Counted from the first letter of the stretch, positions 45,409 through 55,937 are shown. The stretch: DNA of 64,000 nucleotides from Maratus speciosus (GCA_963932465.1 OZ010792.1:280099836-280163835), one strand, 5' to 3'. Numbers and translations are program-made. The notes: generated from the letters alone by a model not told the origin.

Positions 45409-45602
45409 CTTTTACAAAAAGTTTTTACATATTTTAACTGTAAAATATATGTAGATTTGAAATATGTAATAAAATAAATGCGCAATTTTTAAACCCATTT
45501 TGATATAAAAAAAACAAAAACAAACAAAGACAAAAAACAAAAAACAAACAAAAACAAACAAACAAACAACAACAAAAAAAAAAAAAAAACGCAGCGAGAA
45601 GG
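45171..45602. mobile_element. TTAA-flanked piggyBac-like MITE with expanded microsatellites
   Basis: TTAA at 45167-45170 and 45603-45606. The ends CCCTCTCGCTGCGCATCCCG and ...AACGCAGCGAGAAGG are inverted for about 15 bp. The interior carries (TA)n at 45340-45404 and a CAAA/CAAAA tract at 45509-45590, which together make up much of its length. Frames through the CAAA tract are artefacts. Confidence 0.65.
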
Positions 45603-45606
45603 TTAA

Positions 45607-46595
45607 AACACGCCGTGATTGGATCTTGCATTCGATAAGGGCTTTTCTTAATAAAACCAATCTTTAGAAAATATTTTTTTGAAATAGTAAATATTATTAT
45701 TTTTTTAACCCGAAGATACTGTTAGAACCGGAAAGGTACTATAATTAAGTGGGTATTGTTTGTCGTCTTCTTTTTTTTTTTTTTCCCGTTCCAGAAATTG
45801 GGATGGCAGTTTCAAAAATATACAGACAAAACAGAAAAAGTGAAAACGAATCAGAAAACATGAAACCAGCAGGAAATCGAACTACAGAAAATATTTTTTT
45901 TTTGAAATAGTAAATATTAGTATATATTTTTAAAAGATTATCATTAGAATCAGAAAGGTGCTCCAAATAAGTCAGTATTTTTTACTTTTTACTTTACTTT
46001 ATTTTATTTTTTCTAATTCCACCTTCGTCTCCCAATGGCAGTTAAAAACTGCAGAAAAAACGGAAAATGGGAAAACTAACACGCAACTGATCCATAGAAA
46101 AAAAATATATTTTTAAATAGTAAATATTAATATTTTTTAAAAACAAAAATACCCTTAAAACGAGAAAGGCAAAGTAAAAATTTTGGTTTTGTTTAATATT
46201 TTCTTTCTTTATTTATTTTTGGTAACTTCACGGGTGATCCGTTTATTGTAATTTCAAAATTGAGAAATCATGGAATAAAATGGATCTTTCTTTTCATTCA
46301 ACTGCTTGAAGAGCCGAAAATAGCCCAGACAGGCGCAGGCACAGTCGGCGGCACGATAGAAGCTTGCCATTTTGCAATGTTCATTAGAGTTTTTAATTAA
46401 TGTATTGGCTAATTATAAAAAAAAAAATCCCAAAACTGTTTTCCAGGTATTAAATCATCTTATAGCTCTGCGCGCAGAACACAGCACATACACAAACAGA
46501 TAAGGATCGAAGTACGAAAAAATAATAAATAAATAAAATAAATAAATAAAATAATATAATAAAATAAAATAACTAAATAAATAACAATAAAAAAA
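45607..46595. other. AT-rich DNA with three degenerate ~180-bp repeats
   Basis: AATATTTTTTTGAAATAGTA followed by AATATTA recurs near 45668, 45889 and 46105, each followed by AGAA-C-GAAAGG and a pyrimidine-rich run. It is an old tandem repeat. No gene. Confidence 0.45.
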
Positions 46596-46597
46596 CC

Positions 46598-49500
46598 TCC
46601 TAGGTTTTTACAATTTCCGGGATATGTCGGAGAAATCTAAATTCAATTGCCATATTCTCATTCTCGCACTTTACATATCTTGTAAAAGTGTTTATAGAAA
46701 TACTTTGTGCATGATAGAGCTAGAAGATACGAAGAAAAATATATTTTATTCATCCAGTAAATGAAAGCACTGAAAGGGTTAAACAACGAATCAAAGAATG
46801 CAGAGAGAGGAAATGTTAAAATATGGCGTACTCAATAAAATAAAATAAATAAATAATAACTATAAATATACTATAAAATAAACTAATAAAAATATAATAA
46901 AATAAACTAATAAAATAACTAATAAATATAAAACCCCTCAAGTTTTACAAACTCAAGGATACGACGGAGAAAGCTAAATTTCATTCCCATATTCTTATTC
47001 TCACACTTTATATATTCTGTGAAAGTGTAGACAGAAATCCTTTGTGCACGACAGAGTTAGAAAATACAAAGAAAAACGTATTTTATTCATCTAGTAAACG
47101 AAAGTACTAAAAGAGTTAAACGACGAATTAAAGATTGCAGAGAGAGAAAAGGTTGAATCTGGCATAGCCGATAAAATAAAATAAAATAAAATAAAATAAA
47201 ATAAACCATATTCTTACAAACTCCGGGATACGACGGAGAAAGCTAAATTGCATTGCCCTATTCTCATTCTCACACTTTATATATCCTGTAAAAGTGTAGA
47301 TAGAAATCCTTTCACAAAGCAAAATGTGTTTTATTCATTCAGTAAACGAAAGCACTGAAAGAATTAAACAATGAACCAAAGAATGCAGAGAGAGGAAATG
47401 TTAAAATCTGGCGTACTCAATAAAAATAAATAAATAAAATAAAATAAAATAGGATAAATAAATAAATAAAATAAAATAAGTAAAATAAAATAAAATAAAA
47501 TAAAATAAAATAAATAAATTAAATAGAAGAACTCAAGTTTTACAAACTCCGGAATACGACGGAGAAAGCGAAATTTCATTGCCCTATTCTTATTCTCACA
47601 CTTTATATATACTGTAAAAGTGTAGATAGAAATCCTTTCACAAAGAAAAATGTGTTTTATTCATTCAGTAAACGAAAGCACTGAAAGAATTAAACAATGA
47701 ACCGAAGAATGCAGAGAGAGGAAATGTTAAAATCTGGCGTACTCAATAAAAATAAATAAATAAAATAAAATAAAATAGGATAAATAAATAAATAAAATAA
47801 AATAAGTAAAATAAAATAAAATAAAATAAAATAAAATAAAATAAATAAATTAAATAGAAGAACTCAAGTTTTACAAACTCCGGAATACGACGGAGAAAGC
47901 GAAATTTCATTGCCCTATTCTTATTCTCACACTTTATATATACTGTAAAAGTGTAGATAGAAATCCTTTCACAAAGAAAAATGTGTTTTATTCATTCAGT
48001 AAACGAAAGCACTGAAAGAATTGAACAATGAACCGAAGAATGCAGAGAGAGGAAATGTTAAAATCTGGCGTACTCAATAAAAATAAATAAATAAAATAAA
48101 ATAAAATAAGTAAAATAAAATAAAATAAAATAAAATAAATTAATTAAATAAATAAAATAAAATAAGTAAAATAAAATAAAATAAAATAAAATAAAATAAA
48201 TTAATTAAATAGAAGAACTCAAGTTTTACAAACTCCGGAATACGACGGAGAAAGCGAAATTTCATTGCCCTATTCTTATTCTCACACTTTATATATACTG
48301 TAAAAGTGTAGATAGAAATCCTTTCACAAAGAAAAATGTGTTTTATTCATTCAGTAAACGAAAGCACTGAAAGAATTAAACAATGAACCGAAGAATGCAG
48401 AGAGAGGAAATGTTAAAATCTGGCGTACTCAATAAAAATAAATAAATAAATAAAATAAAATAGGATAAATAAAAAAAATAAAATAAAATAAATAAAATAA
48501 AATAAAATAAAATAAAATAAAATAAATAAAATAAAATAAAATAAAATAAAATAAAATAAAATAAAATAAAATAAAATAAATTAAATAGAAGAACTCAAGT
48601 TTTACAAACTCCGGGATACGACGGAGAAAGCGAAATTTCATTCCATATTCTTATTCTCACACTTTACATATTCTGCGAAAGTGTAGACAGAAATCCTTTG
48701 TGCATGATAGAGTTAAAAAATACAAAAAAAAAAAAAATGTATTTTATTCATCTAGTAAACGAAAGTACTAAAAGAGTTAAACAACGAATTAAAGATTGCA
48801 GAGAGAGAAAATGTTAAAATCTGGTATAGCCGATAAATTAAAATAAAATAAATAAATAAATAAACCATATTCTTACAAACTCCGGGATATGACGGAGAAA
48901 GCTAAATTTCATTGCCCTATTCTCATGCTCACACTTTATATATCCTGTAAAAGTGTAGATAGAAATCCTTTGTGCGTGATAGATTTAGAAAATACAAAGA
49001 AAAATGTATTTTATTCATCTAGTAAACGAAAGCACTGAAAGGATTAAACAATGAATAAAAGAATGCAGAGAGAGGAAATGTTAAAATCTGCCATATTCAA
49101 TAAAAATAAATAAATAAAATAAAATAAGATAAATAAATAAAGTAAAATAAATAAATTAAATAAATAAATAAATTAATTAAATAAAAAAACTCAAGTTTTA
49201 CAAACTCCGGGATACGACGGAGAAAGCTAAATTTCATTGCCATATTCTTATTCTCACACTTTGTATATTCTGTAAAAGTGTAGCTAAAAATCTTTTGTGA
49301 ATGATAGAGTTAGAAAATACCATGAAAAATGTATTTTATTCATCTAGTAAACCAAAGTGCTGAAAAAGTTAAACAACGAATTAAAGAATGCAGAGAGACG
49401 ACGGAGAAAGCTAAATTTCATTGCCATATTCTTATTTTCATACGTTATATTTTCTGTAAAAGTGTAGATAGAAATTCTTTGTGGATGATAGAGCTATAAA

Positions 49501-50087
49501 ATACAAAGAAAAATGTATTTTATTCATCTAGTAAATCAAAGTGCTGAAAAAGTTAAACAACGAATTAACGAATGCAGAGAGACGACGGAGAAAGCTAAAT
49601 TTCATTGCCATATTCTTATTCTCATACTTTATATTTTCTGTAAAAGTGTAGATAGAAAATCTTTGTGGATGATAGAGTTATAAAATACAAAGAAAAATGT
49701 ATTTTATTCATCTAGTAAATCAAAGTACTGAAAAAGTTAAACAACGAATTAAAGAAAGAAGAGCGACGACGGAGAAAGCTAAATTTCATTGCCATATCCT
49801 TATTCTCATACTTTATATTTTCTGTAAAAGTGTAGATAGAAATTCTTTGTGGATGATAGAGTTATAAAATACAAAGAAAAATGTATTTTTTCATCTAGTA
49901 AATCAAAGTACTGAAAAAGTTAAACAACGAATTAAAGAAAGAAGAGAGACGACGGAGAAAGCTAAATTTCATTGCCATATTCTTATTCTCATACTTTATA
50001 TTTTCTGTAAAAGTGTAGATAGAAATTCTTTGTGGGTGATAGAGTTATAAAATACAAAGAAAAATGTATTTTATTCATCTAGTAAAT
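46598..50087. repeat. Two-phase satellite: 184-bp core with variable AAATA tract, 13 units
   Basis: The core contains ACGGAGAAAGCTAAATTTCA, TTGCC-TATTCTTATTCTCA, TGTAAAAGTGTAGATAGAAA, TTTATTCATCTAGTAAACGA and AATGCAGAGAGAGG. The ACGGAGAAAGC anchor recurs near 46630, 46965, 47233, 47559, 47889, 48247, 48621, 48891, 49213, 49397, 49581, 49766 and 49951. The first nine spacings (268-374 bp) include an (AAAAT/AAATA)n tract of changing length. The last four are a steady ~184 bp with no tract. Units from about 47530 to 48430 are nearly identical. Minus-strand frames of runs such as LFYFILFYFI are microsatellite artefacts. Confidence 0.9.
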
Positions 50088-50165
50088 CAGGCATGTCAAA
50101 CTCATTTACTATCGTGGACCGAATTAAGTATTGAAGATAAGTCCGCGGGCCACAAGCCTAAAATC
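50088..50165. mobile_element. hAT-like left end truncating the satellite
   Basis: CAGGCATGTCAAACTCATTT followed by TCCGCGGGCCACAAGCC closely resembles the TIR region of hAT/Charlie-type elements (CAG-GGTGTCAAACTCA...GCGGGCC). It starts inside a satellite unit at TAGTAAAT, so it inserted into the array. Confidence 0.5.
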
Positions 50166-50205
50166 GTATCGTATCGTATCGTTAAAATCGTATCGTATCG
50201 TATCA
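50163..50205. repeat. (ATCGT)n microsatellite
   Basis: Two blocks of ATCGT pentamers, AATCGTATCGTATCGTATCG and a second similar block, separated by TTAA. Confidence 0.85.
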
Positions 50206-50209
50206 TAGA

Positions 50210-50805
50210 ATTCGTAGATGGCGGAACTCGTATATACAGCTAACTCGACATCAAAGAAAACGCGAAAAGCCGCCTTTTAATAACTCAGCAGATATATGTC
50301 TTATTGTTCTGAATTTTCTAGAACAGTCTTATATCTGCAGTCTAATCGTATACTGAAATTTTTGCATTTCTACGTGCAGTATATTTTGAGATCTAAATAG
50401 CCATTTTTAAAGTGAAAACGTTGGTATATTATCGAGGAAGTTCCTAATTTGAAAATCTCGAAAACGGTTCTAACGATTATTTTTAAATTGATACATAATA
50501 TAAATGTGATTAAGGCGAGGTGAATAACACTTTTCTTTTTTCTGGGAAAACTCTCGTTCGTTAAATAATTCGATTTTTTTTCTCTCGAAAATGACACGGG
50601 CGATTTTTTAAAAATCAAATAAATATGTTTCAGATGAACCAAATAACAATTTACTTGTTTCCAGTAAGACTCTTGTTCGTTTTATAATGCGCATGAAAAA
50701 TCGGACTATATTTCTTCGCCATTCTATGGAAATTTCACCGAAAATGCATGACACTGTATTCATACACATGCTTTCTTTTTAACCACTTTTGGGGAGAAAA
50801 ATTTT
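50210..50805. other. Unassigned DNA
   Basis: The 90-codon minus frame (50370-50642) has no recognisable domain. Confidence 0.35.
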
Positions 50806-50811
50806 GTCTTC

Positions 50812-50892
50812 CCACTGGCTGAGTGGCTAAGGGCCATCGTTTACTGACCTTAAGATAGGCAGTTCGATACTCCGTGGTACGTGTTTTCACAT
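50812..50892 (+). other. tRNA-like sequence (degenerate, Leu/Ser-type), possible SINE head
   Basis: TGGCTGAGTGGCTAAGGG at 50816 is a good Pol III A box and D-arm of a class-II tRNA. AGTTCGATACTCC at 50871 is a passable B box and T-arm. The acceptor halves (CCACTGG and CCGTGGT) pair only partly, and the anticodon arm is not well formed. It is followed after about 20 bp by T runs (50899-50921) that could end Pol III transcription. Best read as a tRNA pseudogene or the tRNA-derived head of a SINE. Confidence 0.4.
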
Positions 50893-50924
50893 GTGAGTGT
50901 TTTTTTTTGTTTTTTTTTTTTAAA

Positions 50925-51165
50925 GTCTGCTAGTTGACCATTATTCTCAGTTCCTTTGTAATTTTTTTAATTGCTATTAAGTTAAATAAAATTACAATTA
51001 TAATGACGCCAATTTGATGATGATTATTTCTTGGCAATTTTTCAACAATAAAAATATTACCATAAATTTTATAAATATATTTAATTTCAATCACTTTACA
51101 AAAAATATACATTAATAATTATTATAATGAATGGAACGAATATTTTTTTTTTTCAACTGGATTAA
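50925..51165. other. Unassigned AT-rich DNA
   Basis: No element or gene recognised. Confidence 0.35.
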
Positions 51166-51170
51166 ATTAT

Positions 51171-51452
51171 ATTCGAGGCTGGAGTAGCACAGTTGAAGTT
51201 TATTCCAACAGAGCGAAAAGTAGTTTCATCATGTAAATGCTATAGTTATAGCTCGGATGAATGAAACTAGCGCTGCAGTTCGCAGCCAAGTCCAACTGAT
51301 AAGAGTGAATTATGTCAGCCAGGTATCGGTCCGGATAGCCTAACAGGTAAGGCATTGGCACGGCACGCCAAGTATTCCAGGTTCGATCCCTGGTCTGGAC
51401 ATTTTTCCCTCTGTTGGAATAAACTTCAACTGTGCTACTCCAGCCTCGAATA
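51171..51452. mobile_element. 282-bp element: perfect 43-bp inverted repeats around a tRNA-like core
   Basis: The arms 51171-51213 and 51410-51452 (starting ATTCGAGGCTGGAGTAGCAC and ending with its reverse complement) match over 43 bp without a mismatch that I can see. The interior holds a complete tRNA-like fold (51329-51401) and about 115 bp of unique DNA with no long frame. Flanks are TAAATTAT and AATAATTAT, so any duplication is ambiguous in this AT-rich context. The perfect arms suggest recent origin or selection for pairing. It could be a SINE pair, a MITE that captured a tRNA, or a tRNA-derived hairpin element. Confidence 0.7.
51329..51401 (+). tRNA. tRNA-like cloverleaf, anticodon GGC (Ala) but C33; probably SINE-type
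   Basis: All arms form: acceptor GTCCGGA/TCTGGAC (one G-T pair), D-arm GCCT/AGGC with GG in the loop, anticodon stem TTGGC/GCCAA around ACGGCAC, 5-nt variable loop, T-arm CCAGG/CCTGG with loop TTCGATC, discriminator A. The length is 73 nt. A and B boxes are intact. The anticodon would be GGC, but position 33 is C where functional tRNAs almost always have U. The D-arm resembles Arg-type tRNAs rather than Ala. Its place between inverted repeats argues for a tRNA-derived mobile sequence rather than a working tRNA gene. Confidence 0.55.
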
Positions 51453-51454
51453 AT

Positions 51455-52190
51455 AATTATTATTTGAATATAAATCACACGATCAGAAACGTAAAAAAAT
51501 AATTCATTTCAGCTCATCTTTTTATAATATCATTTTTTATTATTATGACGGTCAATCAATATATAATCACTGACATCCATAATATTATTATTATTATAAT
51601 TATTATTTTCCTTGCATAAAAGCTATTGTGATGTAATAATTCTTTTATAATAAATAATTTAGTTGAAATGTTTTATTTATAAATATCAATGAAGTTTGAT
51701 AACCCCGAGACAATTCTTTGCAATATTTACAGTTTACATAATAAGCATATCAGAATTCTGGTGTCGCCATCTTTTGACGCAATTGCGTAGTATTATAGAG
51801 AAATGTTTGATAAAAATGTTGAAGTAGACAGTTTTTAAATCGAAGAATTATTTTAAGAGATATTTAATGTTAAATCTGGATAAAATTGTCTCATTAAAAA
51901 AGTCTCATAGGAAAAAAAAAATATACATGGGAATTTAATCATTTTCATTCAATTTAATCATTCAATAGAAACTCGAAGTTTGCAGAGTGCATTTATTATT
52001 CTTAACTTGCCTAATTTTTTGACGGTTTATTTCAATTTTAAATTAAAATTTTCAGAATTTCCAGAGATATTTTTTACATATTTTAGAAAAGGTTCTTTTA
52101 AATTGTTGCCAAATGTTAAAACAGCGCAAAGAATAATATATCCTTTAAATTAAAAATTTATTCACACAGGACTATTATAAACAGAAAAAA
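51455..52190. other. Unassigned AT-rich DNA
   Basis: ATTATTATT-rich with no frames or elements recognised. Confidence 0.4.
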
Positions 52191-52194
52191 ATCC

Positions 52195-52492
52195 TTTTAA
52201 ATTAGAATTAAATGATAACGTGTTAAAAGCAGGAAAATATTAAACATTACGTCATAAAAATTGTTTTTACACATGCTTACTTAAAATGAAAGAAAATTAT
52301 AAAATAATCAATTATTTTCAAATTAGAATTAAATGATTACGCATTAAAAGAAGGAAAACATTGAAAATTACGTCATAAAAATTATATTTACACGTGAATA
52401 TTAAAAGAAAAAGAAAATTTTTAAATAATAAATTCATTGATATGTGTTAAAAGTCGTAAATGGAGGAAATTACGTCATATTGGCCAAAGTGG
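52195..52492. repeat. ~115-bp tandem repeat, about three units
   Basis: AAATTAGAATTAAATGAT-ACG, TTAAAAG-AGGAAAA and ATTACGTCATAAAAATT recur near 52198, 52319 and (degenerate) 52435. Non-coding. Confidence 0.6.
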
Positions 52493-52744
52493 CCAAAACA
52501 GTTTACAAAACACATTGCAAAACATATTGCAAAACAGTGTAAATTAAAAAAATATATTTATATGAGAGATTTATTTCAAATTTCGAGATGATATTTTTAA
52601 CTATAGTTGCTAATTTTAAGGTAGCGCAAATAATAATATTATCTTTCTAATAATAAAAATATTTTCAGTTGAATGTTACAAAGAGAAAGGAAAGTTTGGT
52701 GAAAATTATGTCAGATTTAAAACGTTACATTTAAAATCTCTTAT

Positions 52745-53500
52745 TTAAAATCATTTTCTTATAGCGTTGTTAAAAAATACTATAAAGCAAAGACTCTGTT
52801 GACTTAGTTCCTTTTATATTTGGTAATTTTCAAATGTTTAGCTAATCTTATTTAATCAAGCAGGGAAACAGCAACTAACATCAGCTGATTCGGTTTTGAA
52901 ATCCCTCAGTAAAAGGGAAACCCGTTTACAGATAGATCGCCATTGATTTTTTAATTATACAGAGCAGCCTCGATTATCCGAGCTAATTGGGACTGTTAGT
53001 AAATCGGAATCGGAAATCTCAGTTAATAGAAACTGTGTGTAAAAACTCGCCGTGCTTGCGAATTTAACATCTCTTTTAAAAAAATATATAGAACGTTTTT
53101 TAAATAATAAAAGTAAATATATGTAAAGTTCTGTTTCACAGCTTAACAAATTTAAAAAGAAAATCAACTACCAGTAGTAAATTTTAAAATGCAAATTGAA
53201 AAATTTACGAAAGTTCACACAGCCACTGGAAACAAAGCATTGTTCGCTATTGACTTCTCAGGGTCCAATGTTTCTTTGGAGTTGAGGGCTTTTGGGGGCA
53301 GAAGGGCCTGTATAGCACGGACAGTGAGCTAAAGAGTGTGGTTATTTTTAAGGCTCATTCAAAAGGAAAAAAAAATCAGACTTTGTTATCGGCTCGGTTA
53401 ACAGAAACTTCGATTAATCGAAGCTCGGTTAATCCAGGTTATACTATAATTCAATCTTCCGTAATCTTTTTAAAGCAGATCAAATTAATGGACTTTAGCA
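52745..53500 (+). mobile_element. Helitron-like 3' segment, GAGCGTAGCT family (copy 3), split by a pogo MITE
   Basis: 52780-52957 (AAAGCAAAGACTCTGTTGAC, GGGAAACCCGTTTACAGATA, GATTTTTTAATTATA) and 53446-53500 (TATAATTCAATCTTCCGTAA, GATCAAATTAATGGACTTTA) are collinear with the minus-strand copy at 27723-28075. A ~486-bp MITE interrupts it. The terminal hairpin and CTAG|T are not preserved. Confidence 0.6.
52960..53445. mobile_element. pogo/Tigger-like MITE inserted at TA
   Basis: Starts CAGAGCAGCCTCGATTATCC and ends (read inward) AGTATAACCTGGATTAACCG; both continue with GAGC. Flanked by TA. An internal repeat of the TIR wording (TTCGATTAATCGAAGCTCGG) lies near the right end. The 70-codon minus frame at 52955-53167 has no domain. 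Confidence 0.65.
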
Positions 53501-53746
53501 CAAAGTCACATAGCTGATAACTGCCATGCTTGTTGGCCACCTTTTTTTCAAAAAGTTTGCTTCACCTTATTCAATTAATGAGATATCTCCGATAAAATAA
53601 GTCACATTTTCCCGTTCTAAAATACTGGTATCCAAAAATCGTAGCATGTAACTGACACTACAAGTACTCATGGAACTAGACTATTTTAAGTCTGATTTTT
53701 ATTATAGACTATATAAAATTATTAAAAATATATATTATGATAGGAA

Positions 53747-53935
53747 CTAGCGGGCTTCGTCCGCTATTTACGTTACGGATATAAAAATCATGTTTTTTTT
53801 AGGGAAAAAGAAATAAAAACCTATTTGACGAGACACATTTTGTATTTGTTATATTTCCGGGGATGAGGAGGGGGGGGGGCTATTTTGATTAAATATCGCA
53901 ATTAGTCTACATGGCAGATATAATTATGATAGACA
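53747..53935 (-). mobile_element. Helitron-like 3' end on the minus strand (outer)
   Basis: The minus strand ends GCGGAC-GAA-GCCCGC and CTAG|T (53750-53747), a good hairpin followed by the Helitron terminus. The body extends rightward and appears interrupted by a second, similar end at 53936. Confidence 0.5.
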
Positions 53936-54100
53936 CTAGCGGGTTTCGCCCCTCTATGGCGCCTTATGGGTCCAGCTTCCATAACTCAGAAACTACCTTT
54001 CGGACATCAATGCAACAGATTCCAAACGTTATAATTAACTTAATAATCACCCTATATAGCATTCAAGTAAATTTATGAGTACTGCATACTATTTTTTTTA
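53936..54100 (-). mobile_element. Helitron-like 3' end on the minus strand (inner)
   Basis: Plus-strand ACTAGCGGGTTTCGCCCCTC, read on the minus strand, is a weak hairpin plus CTAG|T (53939-53936). It is followed by GGCGCCTTATGGGTCCAGCT, with no 5' end recognised. Two such ends 189 bp apart suggest nested insertion. Confidence 0.45.
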
Positions 54101-54565
54101 TCGTAATTTCTGAAGAGAAAAAATTATTTCGGTTCCATTCTTAGGTACTGGTCTGAAAAATTTTGAAAAGGGGGGGAAGGAGGGGACATGAGACTGCTGT
54201 TTGTCAAACAGCACAACGAGATCTGGCTTATTCAACTTGGTTTTTGATGACTTCAATTGGAAGGTGGTTTGTTTAAAAGAGTGCGTTCCCTGCCCCATGA
54301 AAATTGGAACTATTGGTGCTACATCTATGTAAGGATTTAATAATTATAAATTAACATTTTGGATTTATTAATTTAAGGATAAAGTGTTTTTAAAGGAATA
54401 TCAAATGAAACCCTCTGTGCGATCTGCGATTATACTTACCCAGTTGTTTTTATATACAAACTGATATAAGGAAAATTGTAATAAAATAGTAAAAATTAAA
54501 TCTGCATTAAATTCCATAAGTATCTTTTTTTTAATCATTTTATCACTAACCTCAAAAAAGTAATG
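54100..54565. other. Unassigned DNA
   Basis: Holds the reverse-complement copy (54408-54462) of the short repeat at 43190-43280 and a G-rich patch near 54170. No gene. Confidence 0.35.
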
Positions 54566-54567
54566 AA

Positions 54568-55554
54568 ATCAATGCAAAAACCCTTGACGGGTTAAAAGTT
54601 TCTGACGCAGCACTTTATCTTATGCTCTAAGAATTTTAAATATGGAACTTAAAAATACTGATATCAAATTTTGAGTGACGTTATGCTATTTCTTAAAAAA
54701 TATATTTGTATTTATTTCACCATTTTATTTTTGTTTTATTTATAATCGCATGTGCAAAAGTTATGTTCAACATGAAAAGCTGCATAAAATTTTATTCGCT
54801 GTTGCTTTATCATTTACATCTCTCATAAATTCAAAATATGTGTTTTAAAAGATATGATATAAAATTTAAGTGACGCCTTGATGTGATTTTAAAAGGTTTG
54901 TTTTTTAAAATTCAATTTAAATTATTTTTGACTTGGTTAAAATATTTTTTTTACATCTACACAATACTTTTAATTTTCCAATTCACTGTTAAATATATCA
55001 CTTTCATTGAATCTATACTATGCATTGAAATGTATTTATTTCAATAAATTGATTTATCTTTTGTGTCACGCTATTCAAAATTGTGAGTAAGATTTATGTA
55101 AATGGTTTCTTTGCGTCATTGTGTCCAAACTACATGAAATGTATGAAAAAGGATAGTTTGACGCAAATAAACCATTTACATAAATCTTACTCACAATTTT
55201 GAATAGCGTGACACAAAAGATAAATCAATTTATTGAAATAAATACATTTCAATGCATAGTATAGATTCAATGAAAGTGATATATTTAACAGTGAATTGGA
55301 AAATTAAAAGTATTGTGTAGATGTAAAAAAAAAATATTTTAACCAAGTCAAAAATAATTTAAATTGAATTTTAAAAAACAAACCTTAACAAAAATAAAAT
55401 GGTGAAATAAATACAAATATATTTTTTAAGAAATAGCATAACGTCACTCAAAATTTGATATCAGTATTTTTAAGTTCCATATTTAAAATTCTTAGAGCAT
55501 AAGATAAAGTGCTGCGTCAGAAACTTTTAACCCGTCAAGGGTTTTTGCATTGAT
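54568..55554. repeat. ~1-kb near-perfect palindrome
   Basis: The outer left arm from 54568 (ATCAATGCAAAAACCCTTGA) and the right arm ending at 55554 are inverted repeats with very few mismatches; the inner parts also match, meeting around 55109-55166. About 155 bp of the left arm (roughly 54737-54892) is absent from the right arm. The loop itself has a shorter inverted pair (TTTGCGTCA and TGACGCAAA). No frame longer than 66 codons. Either a foldback element or an inverted duplication. Confidence 0.8.
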
Positions 55555-55901
55555 ATATGTTACCGGCCAAACCCGATTTTAGGCCAAACTAGTTTATCCT
55601 AACGCGCATCGGATAAACTAGTTTTTCCTAGGCCAAACTAGTTTATCCTAACGGCCATAGGATAAACTAGTTTTTCCTAGGCCAAACTAGTTTATCCGGA
55701 CGCTCATAGGATAAACTAGTTTATCCTGCTATTCATTGGTCTGAACTAGTTTATCCTAGGCCGATCTAGTTCATCTTAGGCCAATTCAATTTTGCGTGCA
55801 TTTATTGATCCCAAAGACCGCTTCGGTGTCAACCTTCTAGTTTATTCTAGGCCAATTCAAATTGACATAATTTAATTGATGCCAACCAGTGTTGAGCACG
55901 C

Positions 55902-55906
<5 letters not shown>

Positions 55907-55937
<31 letters not shown>
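55907..55937. repeat. Poly-A run
   Basis: About 30 A bases just inside the left TIR of the 3.5-kb element. Confidence 0.85.

Noticed and set aside
45412..45660. Hydrophobic 65- and 82-codon frames (apparent membrane proteins)
   Set aside because: The hydrophobic runs are a CAAA microsatellite read on the minus strand.
47364..48641. Minus-strand frames rich in YFILF repeats
   Set aside because: Products of the AAATA microsatellite in the satellite units.
46598..50087. Regular spacing that could suggest a CRISPR-like array
   Set aside because: Repeat and spacer are both conserved, units are 184-370 bp, and the DNA is eukaryotic; it is a satellite.
50370..50642. 90-codon minus-strand frame
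   Set aside because: Lysine/phenylalanine/isoleucine-rich from AT bias; no motif.
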